64,000 nucleotides of DNA from contig OX459099.1 in NCBI GenBank assembly GCA_949775045.1, positions 3,517,067 through 3,581,066 of the forward strand. Direction: 5' to 3'. The position numbers were made by a program, and so were the translations under genes. The number at the start of each line of letters is the position of its first letter. The stretch's first letter is position 1. The notes beneath the pieces were generated by a model. The model worked only from the letters and a program-made list of their open reading frames with translations, was not told the origin of the DNA and searched no databases. This DNA comes from Metridium senile (Eukaryota > Cnidaria > Anthozoa > Actiniaria > Metridiidae). Below, in pieces: positions 1-14,100 of the stretch.

Positions 1-124
1 CCCAAAGGGTCCATTAACTAAACTATTTTTCTTGTCTGTCCCATGGAACCAATGCTAACAATGTCTTTTGTAACAATTATCAAGAAAAAGACATTTCGTT
101 TTTATTTAAACCAAAACTGACATC

Positions 125-200
125 GGTTGGTCAGATAGCATACAGCGTTAGGTGTAGGAATTCGAAGGCAGAGATTGTGGGTTCGAATCTCGTTGGTGTC
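125..200 (+). mobile_element. tRNA-like SINE head fragment
   Basis: TTGGTCAGATAGCATACAGC resembles a pol III A box region and GTGGGTTCGAATCTC is a B box match. No acceptor stem closes, so it reads as a SINE head rather than a tRNA gene. Confidence 0.45.
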
Positions 201-479
201 ATTTTATTTTTTCTTTACTTTAAATTCAAGTCTAAGTCTTAAGTCTAAGTTTCATATCTATCAAAGTATCTTTCAAACCTCGATCTGGATCAAAATAATA
301 ACCTCTAGCTCCAAATAATAACCTCTGGTTCCGATTGAGTGACTACAATAATGACCTATGAATAATTAATTCATTAGCCCTACTCTTCCCTGCTGAATTC
401 AAAACCCTCCCCAGCTTGAAGATTCTCGTAAATAATGACTACTTCGAAACAATGAAAGTGTGTATTAACAATACTTACA

Positions 480-860
480 TAGAGCGAAAACACTAGAACC
501 ATGAAATAAAAACAAAATAGTTACTAACTAATAGTTTCTATTTTCACCTTCCCTTACACATTCTATTTTACATCTTCTTTCTCTTTTACCAATAATTCCT
601 GTCACTCTCACTACACTTTTTATTTCCACCACTTCTTCCTTCTCCTCTATTCACTAGTTAAGTTCACACTTCAGTCAATGCAATATTACATATACTTTCA
701 CAAAAACTATCACTCAACCAGAAACATCAAATACAAAAGGAAACAATTCCTCATTACAACTTTACTTGTCTTTTATAGTCACTAATAGTCGCTAAATAAG
801 AACTATTACACAGTCACTAACAATTTGATTTTGTTTCGTGGTTCTAGTGTTTTCGCTCTA
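480..860. mobile_element. MITE with ~27-bp terminal inverted repeats
   Basis: TAGAGCGAAAACACTAGAAC at the left is matched in inverse orientation at the right (GTTCTAGTGTTTTCGCTCTA). The interior is AT-rich and non-coding. Flanking TA suggests a mariner-type target, but this is tentative. Confidence 0.7.
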
Positions 861-1173
861 TAAATAACTTACAATTTAAATATAATGTTTACATATCGAG
901 AATAAATAAAGTGAAAAACTATAAGTTGATTGTTATCTACATATATTTGTATTGACTCAAGTATATATGCAACAAAACTAAATACAGAAATGTTTTTTTA
1001 AACTTTTCATTTCGGATTGGCATAAAATCTGGATCAATATTGGTAAATCTGTTATTTTCGTTTCGTTTTCGAAATTATCTCTCGTCCACTGAAAAGTAAT
1101 AACAATAACAAAGTTTAATAAGGAACCTCTTTCACTAAGTTGATTTTCAAAGAGGTCCTAAAACTATAAATAA

Positions 1174-1958
1174 GGGGTGGACCATTAGAAGTTGGGGGAG
1201 AGGGGGGGGGGGGGGGGGGGGGGGGGGGGTGGCGGCAATTCCCAAAATAGAAAACGTGCACGGCCAATGCGCCCTAAAAAAAAATCCTACACAGAGCCAA
1301 GCTAAAAAAAAAACCTGCAGAACCTTGAGGGGTAGCGAATGCTAAAATTTTAAAATCCGAGCCTGACATTCTAGAAATATATCAGCTCATGCATTTATTG
1401 TATTTAAAAATTCTAGACTCCGAGACATCAAAAGCACGAAAATCCGAGACTCCCGGGGAGACTTTAAGAAATCAAAAACACGAAAATCCAAGACTTTGAG
1501 ACATCAAAAACACTGAAAAATCCGAAACTTTGAGGCATCAAAAACACGAAAATCCGAGACTTTGGGGCATCAAAAACACAAAAATCCGAGACTTACGCTC
1601 TTTGTATCAGTATACAAAATATACCAAAACATAGACTTGCCCCAAGTCGACCTAAGTGGTTTTTTTCCGACAAAAAGTGAACAAATCGCCCGAAAGTTAA
1701 CTGAGCAAAGTCGCGAAGTAACTGCGCGTTGTACCAGACTAATAAATAAAACGGAAAAACGGACTTTTCAAAAGTTTAACCAAAACACAAACAGTTGTTT
1801 TCTCTTTGAATTTCAGAGAACAAAATTCTGTAAAACAAAAAACCGTGCAAGACCTCTCTGGTCGAAAAAAAAATCTTGCACAACCCGTGCGCGGCGAAAA
1901 AAATAACCTACACAAAAATATTGCCACCCCCCTCCCTCAACTTCTAATGGTCCACCCC
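1174..1958. mobile_element. PIF/Harbinger-like MITE with poly-G tract (copy 1)
   Basis: Termini GGGGTGGACCATTAGAAGTT and the inverse at 1937-1958. The element is flanked by TAA on both sides (a TWA target, typical of PIF/Harbinger). A run of about 28 G lies just inside the left end. The interior contains a repeated 'acgaaaatccgagactttg' unit (about 1430-1590), which produces spurious ORFs. Confidence 0.7.
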
Positions 1959-1961
1959 TAA

Positions 1962-4486
1962 GTATAGGTTAACAATAAACATTTGTTATATACCAACTGT
2001 CAAAGTTCATTTTCCTCGCACTTTGATTGGGCGACAGTGTATCACGTGAACAAATTTGGATGTTTCCGCGGCAACGATTCTAAGCCGGCAACAATATGTT
2101 ATTTACCGGGAAATAATAAAACCGTAGTTGAAGGTCATGTTTAGAATATAAATATTTGGTCATAGCTAGGTGTTCTTTGACAGTTATAGTATATAACAAA
2201 ACACTTATAGACTGGAACCTCGGTAAAACAGTATGTTTTGCGGGACTACAAAACATACTGTTTCCCTCGATCAGTCCCAGTCAATAATTGAAAAGTATTT
2301 GTACTATATATATATCATAAGAATCATAGTGAATTTTTAAAACGTATCTTCAACTTTTTCGCGATTAAATGTAGTGCCCTTGAATCCATTTTTGGCCACA
2401 TGTCCCGCGCGATTTAATATGGCCGATTTTCGCCCGCGAAAATATCTAACAAGTCATTGAAAATGCTTTTATCAGTTGTCGGCATGGTCTCGCTTCTTTT
2501 CTTTCGTTTGTTGTTTTCTTTATGCTCAGTCTTTTCTTCATCCTTCAACAACATAAACGAGAAAACATGAAGCATCTCAAGAATAAATTCTTGGATTATA
2601 TCTTATTTTGATTTCAATGTTTGTATATATTTTGTAATTGTTCTCGGTGAAATCCTCTAAATAAAATAAATACAATTAATCCTTTTTCGGGTAAAGCCAA
2701 GGAGGACACAAAGGGAACCCAAGTCCCATACGTGGTGTCCCCCCCCCCCCCCCTCCCCCGTCCACACTCACACACATACTACATTCAACATTCTAATCAT
2801 ACTACACTAAACTCACATGGTGATTTTTACGGAGGGAGGAAAACCGAATAATTAATGATTTAATTTGCGAACATCCTTAAAATATTGAATATATTATAAA
2901 TGAAAATCCCTCGTCCCCCCCCCCCCCCCTTGTAACTTAGATTTACAATAAACTCGTTGTCTAGAAAGTGAATAAATAATTTTAACTTCCGGATATTTTT
3001 TCTCTAATACAATGTTTTCTCGTGACATACCGGAGAAAAACCATCGTGGCAAGAGAGAGAAATCCTCCACAGTTTTAAACCAAACAATTAGGGAGTTTAA
3101 AAAATCTATACTCATTAAGAACTAAGCTAAGCTTATATTACACACTTGAAGAATTTGAAGTAGTTCCAAAAACACTGGAGCGCGCAGTTTTCTCTCTATT
3201 CATAGTCACCACGCAACTTTGTTTATCTTTTTTCTTCTTCATGTGATTTCTGTATTATTATAATATTTTGTCATATTATTATTACATCAGAAACTCTGGT
3301 TCCCTCAATACAAGCAGCTCTATCAATTTGTTTTTCTCGCGAAATGAATTTTTCATTACTCCGATACGTTCAAAAACAAATTAGATCAACCTAGATTAGT
3401 ACATAATTAAAGTTTATTCAAATATGTTCTAAATATTTGCCAAACAACATTGATTATTCGTCTGAGTTATATGTGGTTAACAAAGATTACGGACCGGCTT
3501 TAATTAATACATTTCTGAACTAAATACTCATAACATACCTACGTATATATACCAGTTATTTCTTTGCCATCGCTACTGATTTAGAGGGGCGTCACAGTGC
3601 TAAACCATAACACCTGCTCACGCTTGAACCAATCAGAAACATCGAGCTTTCAAATCAAACCTGAGAAAATCAGAAATCGCTTTGGATACGCTCTCAGGGA
3701 TATCAACTCCATTAACTCTAGCGCTCAACAAGTTACAACAAAGTTGTGAAAGTTATACAAGTTTAAATGATGAATAGATGAGGTTTGGTCTTTGGAAATG
3801 AAGGGGTGTCCATACATGTCCCACGTAATTGCGAGTTTGGTTTTGATACTCTCATTACAGGTAAATTAACTTCTAGTTCTATATCACTTTCAAATATAAT
3901 GACTTTTATGCTTTTATCACAGTCACTACTCGAAAATAGGACAATAACATGACTTTTTGCAGCCCGAGTAGCGTCATTTGCGCCCATTATCATCAATATA
4001 CTAGATCAAGTTTCAGAAAAATAAAGACATTTGGGAAATTTTCTGCTGATGCCAAAATTCTGATGCCAAAATTCATTTTCACCCGCTAGGCGCGTGTTTT
4101 CATTAGAGCAGTTTGTTATTTGGCCTAGTATATATTGATGATAATGGTCGTTATCCTCAACTTTTCATTTGTTACATCCAGCTTCAGTACTTGTTTAAAC
4201 CGCTTTAACGTTTTGGAGAATGACAAGCTGTAATTTAGTTTATTTTTGCTAGAGTTTTCTGTAACTTGTGAAGTATGCATGCTTGTTATTTTGCCCTAGT
4301 TACGACAACTCATTTACTTTGAAATAAGTTTTAGGGGGGAAAAGAAAAACAAGAGATTTTTAAGTTTTAGCTTGGTGGAAAATATGCTGAACTATTTGTG
4401 CTATTTTGTTCCCGATTAAACGGGAAATGTTGGACCAACATTGTTTCGATACGGTTTGTTGAACACGAGAAAAGAAATGTAAGAAT
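1962..4486. other. Gene-free stretch
   Basis: I see no supported gene here. It is AT-rich, with two poly-C runs (about 2740-2755 and 2915-2929). A segment at 2630-2675 matches, in inverse orientation, the sequence around 5555-5600 (taaataaa tail next to agaggatttcacc), likely a shared retroelement 3' tail. Confidence 0.5.
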
Positions 4487-4604
4487 GTGATAACGAGAAG
4501 TCATTTTTTAAACATTTTACTAGTAAAGTGAAATTTCTGTCATCATCCGATTACCATCATCACTTTACTAGTAAAATGTTTAAAAATGGCTTCTCGTTAT
4601 CACA
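4487..4604. repeat. Hairpin element, ~45-bp arms
   Basis: TGTGATAACGAGAAGTCATT at the left and AATGGCTTCTCGTTATCACA at the right; both arms continue through ACATTTTACTAGTAAAGTGA. A small foldback MITE. Confidence 0.75.
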
Positions 4605-4924
4605 GTCTTAATTCGAATATAAGCCCGAACAAATATTTTCAAAAGAAATGTTGGATGATATTTCATCCAACATCATCCAACAGGTTGTTTTTAAACGGGC
4701 CCAACTGATGTTGGTCCAACATGTTCAGTGGCAAGTTTCAAGTTCAGTTTTAACAGAGCCCTAAGTTTTTGAATAATTCAGCAATGGTCAAAACTTTATG
4801 AGGAAAAATATTTCTTTTCATTGTTAACTACATGATATTTAACGTATATCAACTTTGAAGTATACCAACTTGTCAGTTTGATATTTATTGTACTGGCTTT
4901 CAGTTGTGACATGTTCGACAGTGA

Positions 4925-5095
4925 CTTACTACCATTAATTACATAACAATCACTATCATTATATTATATTACACTAACTACCATTACGTTATATTAACTA
5001 CCCCTAAATTACACTCATTACCATTACATTACACTTAGTACCACTACGTTACACTCACTACCATTACATAACACTTAATTACACTAAATTTAGTT
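4925..5095. repeat. Short tandem repeat, ~17-19 bp unit
   Basis: Degenerate repeats of 'cactaactaccattacgtta' type across about 170 bp, just upstream of the candidate exon at 5161. Confidence 0.6.
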
Positions 5096-5160
5096 GTATC
5101 AATCAAATAAATGTACTGCAAAGCCGTTTCTTTGTGATCTAACCTAATGTGTATTTGCAG

Positions 5161-5197
5161 AGAACGCAAGCTGCTAGTCCTTCATACGTTATTCGAG
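5161..5197 (+). CDS. Candidate upstream exon of the polycystin gene
   Basis: A 37-nt segment sits between a good acceptor (tttgcag) and donor (gtgagc). Read in phase 0 it gives [12 protein letters not shown] and leaves one G, which completes GAG with the first bases of the exon at 9060. The intron would be 3.9 kb. The phase match is expected by chance one time in three, so this is plausible but not proven. No signal-peptide exon was recognised further upstream. Confidence 0.4.
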
Positions 5198-8100
5198 GTG
5201 AGCTTGTAGAATGTACTTTTTTTCGTTGGCCATTCTTCTTGTTGGCTCATTACTCATTACATATCCTTTAACCCGCAATTCAATTAGTACTAAAAGATTC
5301 TAGATCCAAACATCATTTAAAAAGTAAAAAATGGTTAAATCTTCAATAGAAAACACGTAGAATCAGCTGATATTTCTTTCTTTTTTGTTTTGTTAAAATC
5401 ACAAAGAAAGTTATCAAACATTTTCGATCTTTATGAGCAATTTTTTCTTTCCTTCACGTACAAATCGACATTTTTTTCCAAAATTAATAAATGTCATTGG
5501 TCATCTGAAATACTAGCCTGAGAAAACAGACGTTCTTTCGCTCTTCTTTTATTTTATTTTTTATTTAGAGGATTTCACCAGGAACAATTACAAACAATGA
5601 AGACAAAATAAGAAAAAACTACAATTGTAAACCGTGAGTTAACACGCTAACGGACTCGCGGTCCCAACGAGGCGGGCACCTGATCTTTACTTATAAGTTA
5701 TAAGTTTGTTATAAGTATGAAGAGGAGCGAAAGAACTTCTGTTTTCTCAGGATACTAAAATTCGGTAATTGCTTATTGACAAAGAAAACACTATTAAATT
5801 GAGTCGCGTTTCTAGAACAATTTGAAGAAATTTTTAATTGATTTATAATACAACTGGAAACTCAAAGTCCAAACCCGAAACGTAAATATAAAAAACTATT
5901 ACTATTCTCATCATCATTATTTCCCATATTGTATACACCTATTTCAATTAACGTTGTCCATCTGGAATGGTCGATCTGAGACCGATAGGAATTGTGGGAG
6001 CTCGTTAAACTGCAAATACACTATTATAATCACACTTGAATATTAATGTTTACTTCTGAAATACTGTTATCTGTAATTCAGCACCATTCAAGTGTGATTA
6101 AAACAACACATTTGGAATTTATTGAACTCCCACAATTCCTATCGGTCTCAGATCAACCATTCCAGATTGACAACGTTCATCATTTTTTTGAGGTTACATT
6201 TTTTTTTTTTTTACAGGATAAACACTGTTTACAAAATAAACATTCAGATAAAATATCTATATCTATATACATATTCACACATGCTTTTATATAAATCCCC
6301 GATGGCAAGACAATTCAAAAAGAAGCCACAGGCTTATACTTTTGAACTGCCTTACAATGAATTGGCTAGAAAATATTCAAGTTACTTGGTTAGGAACGTT
6401 TAAATTGAAATAGGTGTATATACATACTTATTTTTTTTCAATATTAATTGTGAGAGCATTGAGATTATGTAGTGCGCTAAGAATTCAATTATTATATTAT
6501 TATTCAGTATGGTCTTCACATACGCGTAACACAGTTGTAACGACAAAATCTTCACATTATTTACCCTGACGATGGGCTAGTAGCCCGAAAGCTTGGTTTG
6601 AATACAATCAATACAGGTTAATGAAAAGTGTCTGTTAAAATGAAAAATAATGTCTTCCGTTTGGTTTTAAAAACTGGTGTTTTTTTTTCTCGAGAAGTTT
6701 AATCTTAAATTATAGCTTTCGAGTGTTTGTCTTTTTTAATGAAACGAAGAAACAATTTACAAGTCAATATCAATTATTATTTAAACATTTTGCACAATAG
6801 TTAGAAATTTTTTTTTTTTTTTACGATACAGACAAATTAATTTTTTCAAAGTAAACATTTCGGATGGATTGAAAAGCACAAATCAATCAGTTTTTGTTTT
6901 TAAATACAAATTTTTCAGTTTGAGAGGAATGCTTTAAAAGAAAATTAAGTTAATTGCGATTTTGAATTTTTAGAAAAGTACAGTGCGATTTTTGTTTTGT
7001 CCTATCTCCATTATTTTGAATTTATTCTATTTTTGAGAAAAAAATAAAATAATTTAGAATTAATAACTTCAAAATTATCAAAAATCTCAATTTTTTCAGT
7101 TAAACACGTAAATCAATATTTAATAATTATGTTTTGGATTCTTCGAGATGAACAAAAACAAATCATAAAGAAAGAAAACTTTGAAAGAGGTAGAAAAACC
7201 GGAAAAAAACCCGAAAAAAGGTTTAATTGCCATACTACTCAATTAGTAATTTAAAAAAAACATGGGTTTTTTTCAAAACTTTTTGACGCAAAGCTTAAAT
7301 TGATTGATGTTGTTTACTTGCATTTCACGATTTTTAATTCGCAGTGTTTTTTAAATCTTTAGCAAATGAATATTTTATAACACTTTAGCATTGTTTTACA
7401 ATCTATCACCACTATCATCATCAATATTATCATCACCATCATAAGTATTCCTTAAGGCCCGTTTACACTAACAATTTTGTCGCGCGACAAGAGCTGCGAT
7501 TTCAATGGCGATTTTATCGCAACTTTGTCGCCGCAATTTCGAATACGCTCGAATTTAGGGGTGGACCATTTGACTTTTGAGGGGGGGGGGGGGGGGGGGG
7601 GGTGGATGATTTTGTCCGTGCAGGAAATTTTTTTTTAGCCCGCTGGCATGTGCACGCAATTTATTTTATAGAAAATCAAAGATTTCAGTGGCAGTCAGTG
7701 GAAATTTTGGCTTGCAGGATTTTTTTTTTCGGCCTTTCGGGCCGTGCAGGAATTTTTTTTTCAAAATCATCCACCCCCCCCCCCCCCTCAAAAGTTAAAT
7801 GGTCCACCCCTTAGGAGACAGAAAGTCGCAGCAGATTGCACTAAATTTGGAGCATGTTCAAAATAGCGTTGACAAATCTGCGATAAAATCGCCTTTGAAA
7901 TCGCAGCTCTAGTCGCGCGACAAAATTGCTAGTGTAAACGGGCCTTTAAGATATCACGGTACAAAATGTTCGAAGAAAATGGATATTTTTTGACATACAT
8001 ACATAAAAACTTTATTTAATATGGGTATACAAATTGAGTAAACATTACAAAATGACTGCATTCCAATCTGGCCCACAACATAGAAATCAAAATGAAGTTA

Positions 8101-11100
8101 CAAGGCTTGAAATACACCTAAACCATTCTTCAGTGTAAATGGAAACTAGCGAGTAAACTAGTTTTAGGCTGCGTCGGTGTTTGATATAAACGATAGGTAA
8201 TATAATGAAATTTGTAGCACCTTAAAAAAAGTTGATTTAACTTTACTGACGTTTCGAGCTTCAGCCCTTCATCGGAGTAAAAGAGTTAGAGTTAGTGTCT
8301 TGTCTATCGTTTCCGAAAAAAATCGGGTTTTCCTCAGTTTTTTCTTCGCGAGATATTCGTCAAAAAGTAATTTTGCGTGACATGCTGTCTCAACAACAAC
8401 CACACATTTCGAGCTGCGACATTCCCTTGACGTAGTAATAACCCGTCGAGCTTGTAAAGAGGGCGTAAATAATCTATTAAGTAATGGAGCTCAATAGAGC
8501 CTCATTTAGTCATCCTAGGGATTATGTATTCTATGAAGGCCTTTCTGTATTGTAGAAACTGGGAAAACCAGGCTTTAAACACGAACGTCTTACCGCCCAC
8601 AACTAATTTATCATAATGACATCACTTCCAATTATTAATTTAAGCAATCAGAGCCTGTGTTATTCTTAACCAACGCCGCTGAGTTATTGCTCGGCGCAGG
8701 GCAAGAGGAACGCGGGCTTTGGGTACTGACGAGATTGTAATTTAAGCAGAAGTATTAGCTTTCGAAAGAGATCGCTTTTGAGGCTGAGATTGATCCACGT
8801 GAACCGGGGTGGCCAAGGGGTAACGCGTGAAGCGTGATTTAGGCTAAAAAAGTGCGTGATCCGTGAAAATAACAAAATTCAGTCCTTGATTCGTGAGTTC
8901 TATGCTGATCGTGACGCGTGATTCCCTTCGTAAAATGTACGTGATTCGTGAATGATTAGCTCCATTTTGTGCAAGATTTTCTATTACGATTTTAACGGAC
9001 ATAACCTTGTAAAAATATCTAATAAGGTGGCTTGATATAACTTCTATTTTCTATTGCAGAGAATCTCAAGCGACCGTTCGTTGATGTAGCAAGTGCCGAC
9101 CACGATGCAACTTGTACAGCGACGTCTGCGGACCCGGCTTTTCTGTGCGAAAAAGCAATCGATAGTAATATAAATACAGAGTATAAAGTAAAGTCACCGG
9201 ATAACTCGATAGACTCATCGATTAATATAACATTTGCACACACGTATCTTATCAATGCTGTTAAGATAACCCAGCTACAAGGAGCCACGACACAAATACA
9301 GCAGATCAAGATATCGTTTGATGATGGCAAGGGGGTACATGAATATGTAAGTTATCATTATCATTATCATTATCGTTGTTATCATTGTCATCATCGTTGT
9401 CCAAGGCAATATCTTTTTTTTCAATACGAAAAGCAATAGACCTCTTTACCTCCGTAGGCAAATTGTCCATTTCAGACCACGTGTCATTCCCATGAGAGTT
9501 GTTCTTTTATGATGAACGTGTTATATCATTTACACGTGAAAGAAACAATTCCCAAGGGTAGCATCACGTGATCTGAAATGGGAGAACAAACAAGGAAGGT
9601 AAAGAGGTCTATTGTAAGCAAGCCCTCATTTCTACGCCCGCCTGGCTACCAGGTCACAGGGTGAGACTACTCACATTTCTTATTTCTTGTTAGTTCAACG
9701 TAACGCAAAATGCAGCATCCCAAGCCAAGCCAGACATAGTGACATTCTGTGAGCGATTGACGAAGAGTATCAAGTTAACAATTATGTATCTATATGACGG
9801 GACGACGGGGCATGGGTACAAGTCCATAGAAGTTACGAATACTATTGCCTCGGCTGGTGAGTTGATATTTCACATTTGTTTGAAGACTGTTGTAGCAGTG
9901 GTCTGGTTCACTTAGCAGCTACCCCAAATAATCACTATGAGTTTCATTAAAATACCTCTGTGCCCGGGATTGACAAAGAGTTTGAAGCATTGGGGAGAGA
10001 ATTTGCAGAGAAAATTTGACCCAGTATAACAGTGCATTGAAAATTGATCATGTATAGCTGATTAAAAAAAAAAAAAATGAAAAAAATGTTTTATTTGTTA
10101 AAGCAGGCCAGCACTCTCACCACTAGGCCACCCATGCAAATCTTATTGTAAAGTACATCGCCACCGAGTGAAATGCGGTATTTAGGTACACCCACATCAC
10201 AACTACCGTAACCTTTACTAAAGCCCTCCTTTCGTCTTAACAGATAAACATTGTGAATCCATTACAATAGATCCATCGAAGTCCTCACCACATATTGGTG
10301 TATATGATGATACATCAACTCTCAGCATTATCGCTACAGAAATACATGCTATACTTTCAACAACAAGTGAATCATCATCACCCCGTTATGTCTTAAAATT
10401 CGGCGCCAGTTCCAATACCAAAGTTATCCTAGATCGCTACGGCCTTCCCGGTGCGGACCAAGCGGGAGCAGCAGAGGGTTTACTGGCCATAAACGCGAAC
10501 AAATGGAGAATGCTTGGCATTGATTTTACTGGGGAAGTAATAGGAGTAAACATCGGAAGTACGGTTGTGTTAGCACTTAATGAAACAGGGAATAAGATAA
10601 GGATTAAATATGTGTCTTTTTATAACGCGGGAAGTACGGCGGCGAAGGTACTTTACTGTAATCGAAAAGGTATGAAAGAAAGCTCTGTTTTAGTTCCTAT
10701 AGGTTTAATTTTATATTTTTAATTACAAACTTATCTGTTCATCAAAACATCCATTTATATATACACCGAATTGCAAGAACGTTGTCTTGACTTTTGTAAT
10801 TTAGCGAGAAAGGAATTAATTAAAAGACTAAAGAAGATCACTCAAGTTGAACTCTTGCTTTTGTTATTCCTTTCTTACTAAACTACGTACTAAATTACTA
10901 AAGTTCTTTTTTTCGTGTGACAACATTCTTGGAATTAGGTGTGTATGCCTTTATTCATTTAGCTATTTATTTATTTAATTATTCACTCATTACTTTATCA
11001 ATTTATTCATTGATCCACCCATTTGTTTATTTATTTAGTCGTTTATTTATTGATTCCATCATTATTCAGCTCGTTCATGCATTCATTCCATTTTTATTAA

Positions 11101-14100
11101 TCCATCCATCCATCCATTTATCCATCCATCCATTTATCCATCCATCAATCCACCCATTCATCCAACCAACCATCCATTTATCCATCCATTTATCCATCCA
11201 TCAATCCACCCATTCGCTTATCCATCCAACCATCCATTTATCTATTCATTCACTTATCCATCCATCCGTCCATCCATGCATCCATCTATTCATTCACTTA
11301 TCCATCCATTTATCCATCCATCCATCCATCCATCCATCCATCTATTCATTCACTTATCCATCCATTTATCCATCCATCCATCCATCCATCCATCCATCCA
11401 TCCATCCATCCATCCATCCATCCATCCATCCATCCATCCATCCATCCATCCATCCATCCATCCATCCATCCATCCATCCATCCATCCATCCATCCATCCA
11501 TCCATCCATCCATCCATCAGACCATCAACCCGTCCATTTATTTAATTATTCACTTATCCATCCATTTATTCATTCGTTTCATTCATTTATTTATTCGTGA
11601 ATGTTTTCAGTTAATTGCTATAACGAAGCGAGTTATTTCTGGCCCTTGGATAAACCGACAATAAGTGACGTCATCACAAGAAAAGCGACCATCACAGATA
11701 TCAGCAATATTCAACCGGGACCCGCCGCAAACCTGGTGACCAGTGCAGCAATCATCTTGAAAGACAAGTATGCGAGTGATAATGTATAGTTTAATAAACG
11801 AGCAAAGTGTTTTATGTAATATATACAATATGAGCGGCCGATCTGTATCCGATATACAACGGCGAGTCGAAGACGAGCCGTTGTATATCGGATACAGATC
11901 GGACGCGAATATTATATAGAACTTATGAAAGTCCAACGTTAGTTCTTTCATATTTTACTAAAATTGTCAAGATAAATGTAAATCTGGGCGAGAAAATTCA
12001 AGTTGAAACTTATGCAAATCAGGACGAAATCTGTATGAGATTTACAACCTCCGTCACGGACGTGAATTCTTTTGTCAATTGCTCATTAATTATTCATGAA
12101 TTTTATAACAGGATTTATAAACACGAGGCGAAGTGGTGTTAAACCTGATAAAACACGATCTGCGAGTTTATTGAACGGCTTCAAAAATCTCCAACCTATA
12201 TTTTGTGTTTTTGTAAAAAAAATCAAGGATTTATGAAAGTTTATTAGAGAAAATTCATGTTATTCATGTAAGTTTATGTTAACTAGGGTGAATCTTTATC
12301 TTCAGTTAAAACACTTGTCATGGTTACGATTTCGTTTGTCAATTTCTCATGAATTATTAATGAGTTTTTGAAGATAGTGATAATGATGACACTCATGATG
12401 ATGATAGTGATAATGATGACACTGATGATGTTGATAGTGATAATGATGACACTGATGATGATGATAAAGATGATTATAGTTATGTCAGTATGGTTATGTT
12501 GATGACGATAATATTGGTGATCATGATGATGATGGCGATAATGACGATTGTGATGATGATAAAGATGGTGATAGTTATGGTCGAGGTGACGGTGATGATG
12601 ACGATTGTGATGATGCTAATGATGACGATAATAATGATTGAGGTACTGATATTGATGATGATTACGCAGACAGTGAGAGCTGGACTGATGCCGATGATGA
12701 TGATAATTGATGATGAAGTTGATATTGATGATGATATTGATGTTCCTATTGATAATAATGTTGATATCGGTGACAATATGACAATGGTGATGATGACAAT
12801 GATGATGACAATGATGATGACAATGATGATGACAATGATGATGACAATGATGATGACAATGATGATGACAATGATAATGACAATGATGATGACAATGATG
12901 ATGACAATGATGATGACAATGATGATGACAATGATGATGACAATGATGATGACAATGATGATGACAATGATGATGACAATGATGATGACAATGACGATGA
13001 TACTAACATCTGACAATAACTGTCGATAATGATAATACTACTGAACTATGACGATGCCCATAATTCTCATGCATAACACTTCGATTTCAGCAAAGTCACT
13101 CTCGGTGATTTCTCTAACCAATGCGTAAGTAACCCCAAATTATGCCCGCAAGGCATGACGGTTGCACTCTGGTACAAGATAAATCCAACAGCTAGTGGTG
13201 CCCAGACCCTTCTCTCATCAGATACCAACTCACCAGGACTACAAATCTACTTCAATGCTGACGTAATATACGGCATCATACAAGATGGGTCGGTGAAGTA
13301 CTCGGTACAACTTCCCGCCAAAAAGAACTCGTGGCAGCACGTGGCAATCACGTGGAGTGCCATATTAGGCATTTCTATGATGGTCAATTTTAACAGTAAT
13401 ATTAGAGGATCGACAACTGTTAAAGTCGTTTCTACTGATACAAACACGTTATTGACGCTTGGCGCCAAGAATGACTTGACTGGGAGTGCAGACGCGTCTG
13501 TTAGCAGGTAAATTGTGTAGGTCTTATAGATCGAACTTCAGGCATATATGTCATTTGAAAAGGTAGATAATTGATCAATTAATAAGCGGAGATCGAGTCT
13601 GACATTTAATTATTTTTTATTATTTTTATTTATTTATATATTTTGTTTGTTTATTTATTTGATTTATTTGTTTATTTATTTATCTGGTATTTATTTATTT
13701 ATTGGTTTATTTATTGATTTTTAACATATCAGTGTTTGTTTACTTGCTTATTTGTTAATTTACTTGTTTGTTTGTTTGTTAACTTATCGCATGTATATGC
13801 ATACCAATTATTCTCCTCAGGCTCAATGAATATTGATGAATAATAACCTCGACTCTGTCTCGGTTATTATTCTTTAATATTCACCTCGCGTTCAGTGAAT
13901 AATTGTTAAATACGATTATTGTGTCAATATTTATACAGTTTGGTAATTTGGTATAAAGTATTGGAGCTGTACCAGCTACAGAAACTTGGATTATGTGAAG
14001 ACCTCTTCTCCGGTAAGAATAACAAACGCCACACTTAAAAGCAGCCTATATCGCTGCGTCGCGACCTACAACTTAAGTAAAATATTTGTAATACTTATGA

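Noticed and set aside
1562..1906. 114-aa plus-strand ORF as a gene
   Set aside because: It lies wholly within the poly-G Harbinger-like element and begins in a tandem repeat.
4138..4260. Signal-peptide-like ORF (MIMVVILNFSFVTSSFS) as the first polycystin exon
   Set aside because: No donor in the required phase 0 before the stop; it cannot join the exon at 5161.
10917..11600. Long ORF of Ser-Ile-His-Pro repeats on the plus strand
   Set aside because: It is the (TCCA)n microsatellite read in one frame; no splice or domain support.
12480..13029. Three overlapping long ORFs on both strands (Ile/Val, Met/Thr and Ser/Leu rich)
   Set aside because: They are the 12-bp GATGATGACAAT array translated in several frames.
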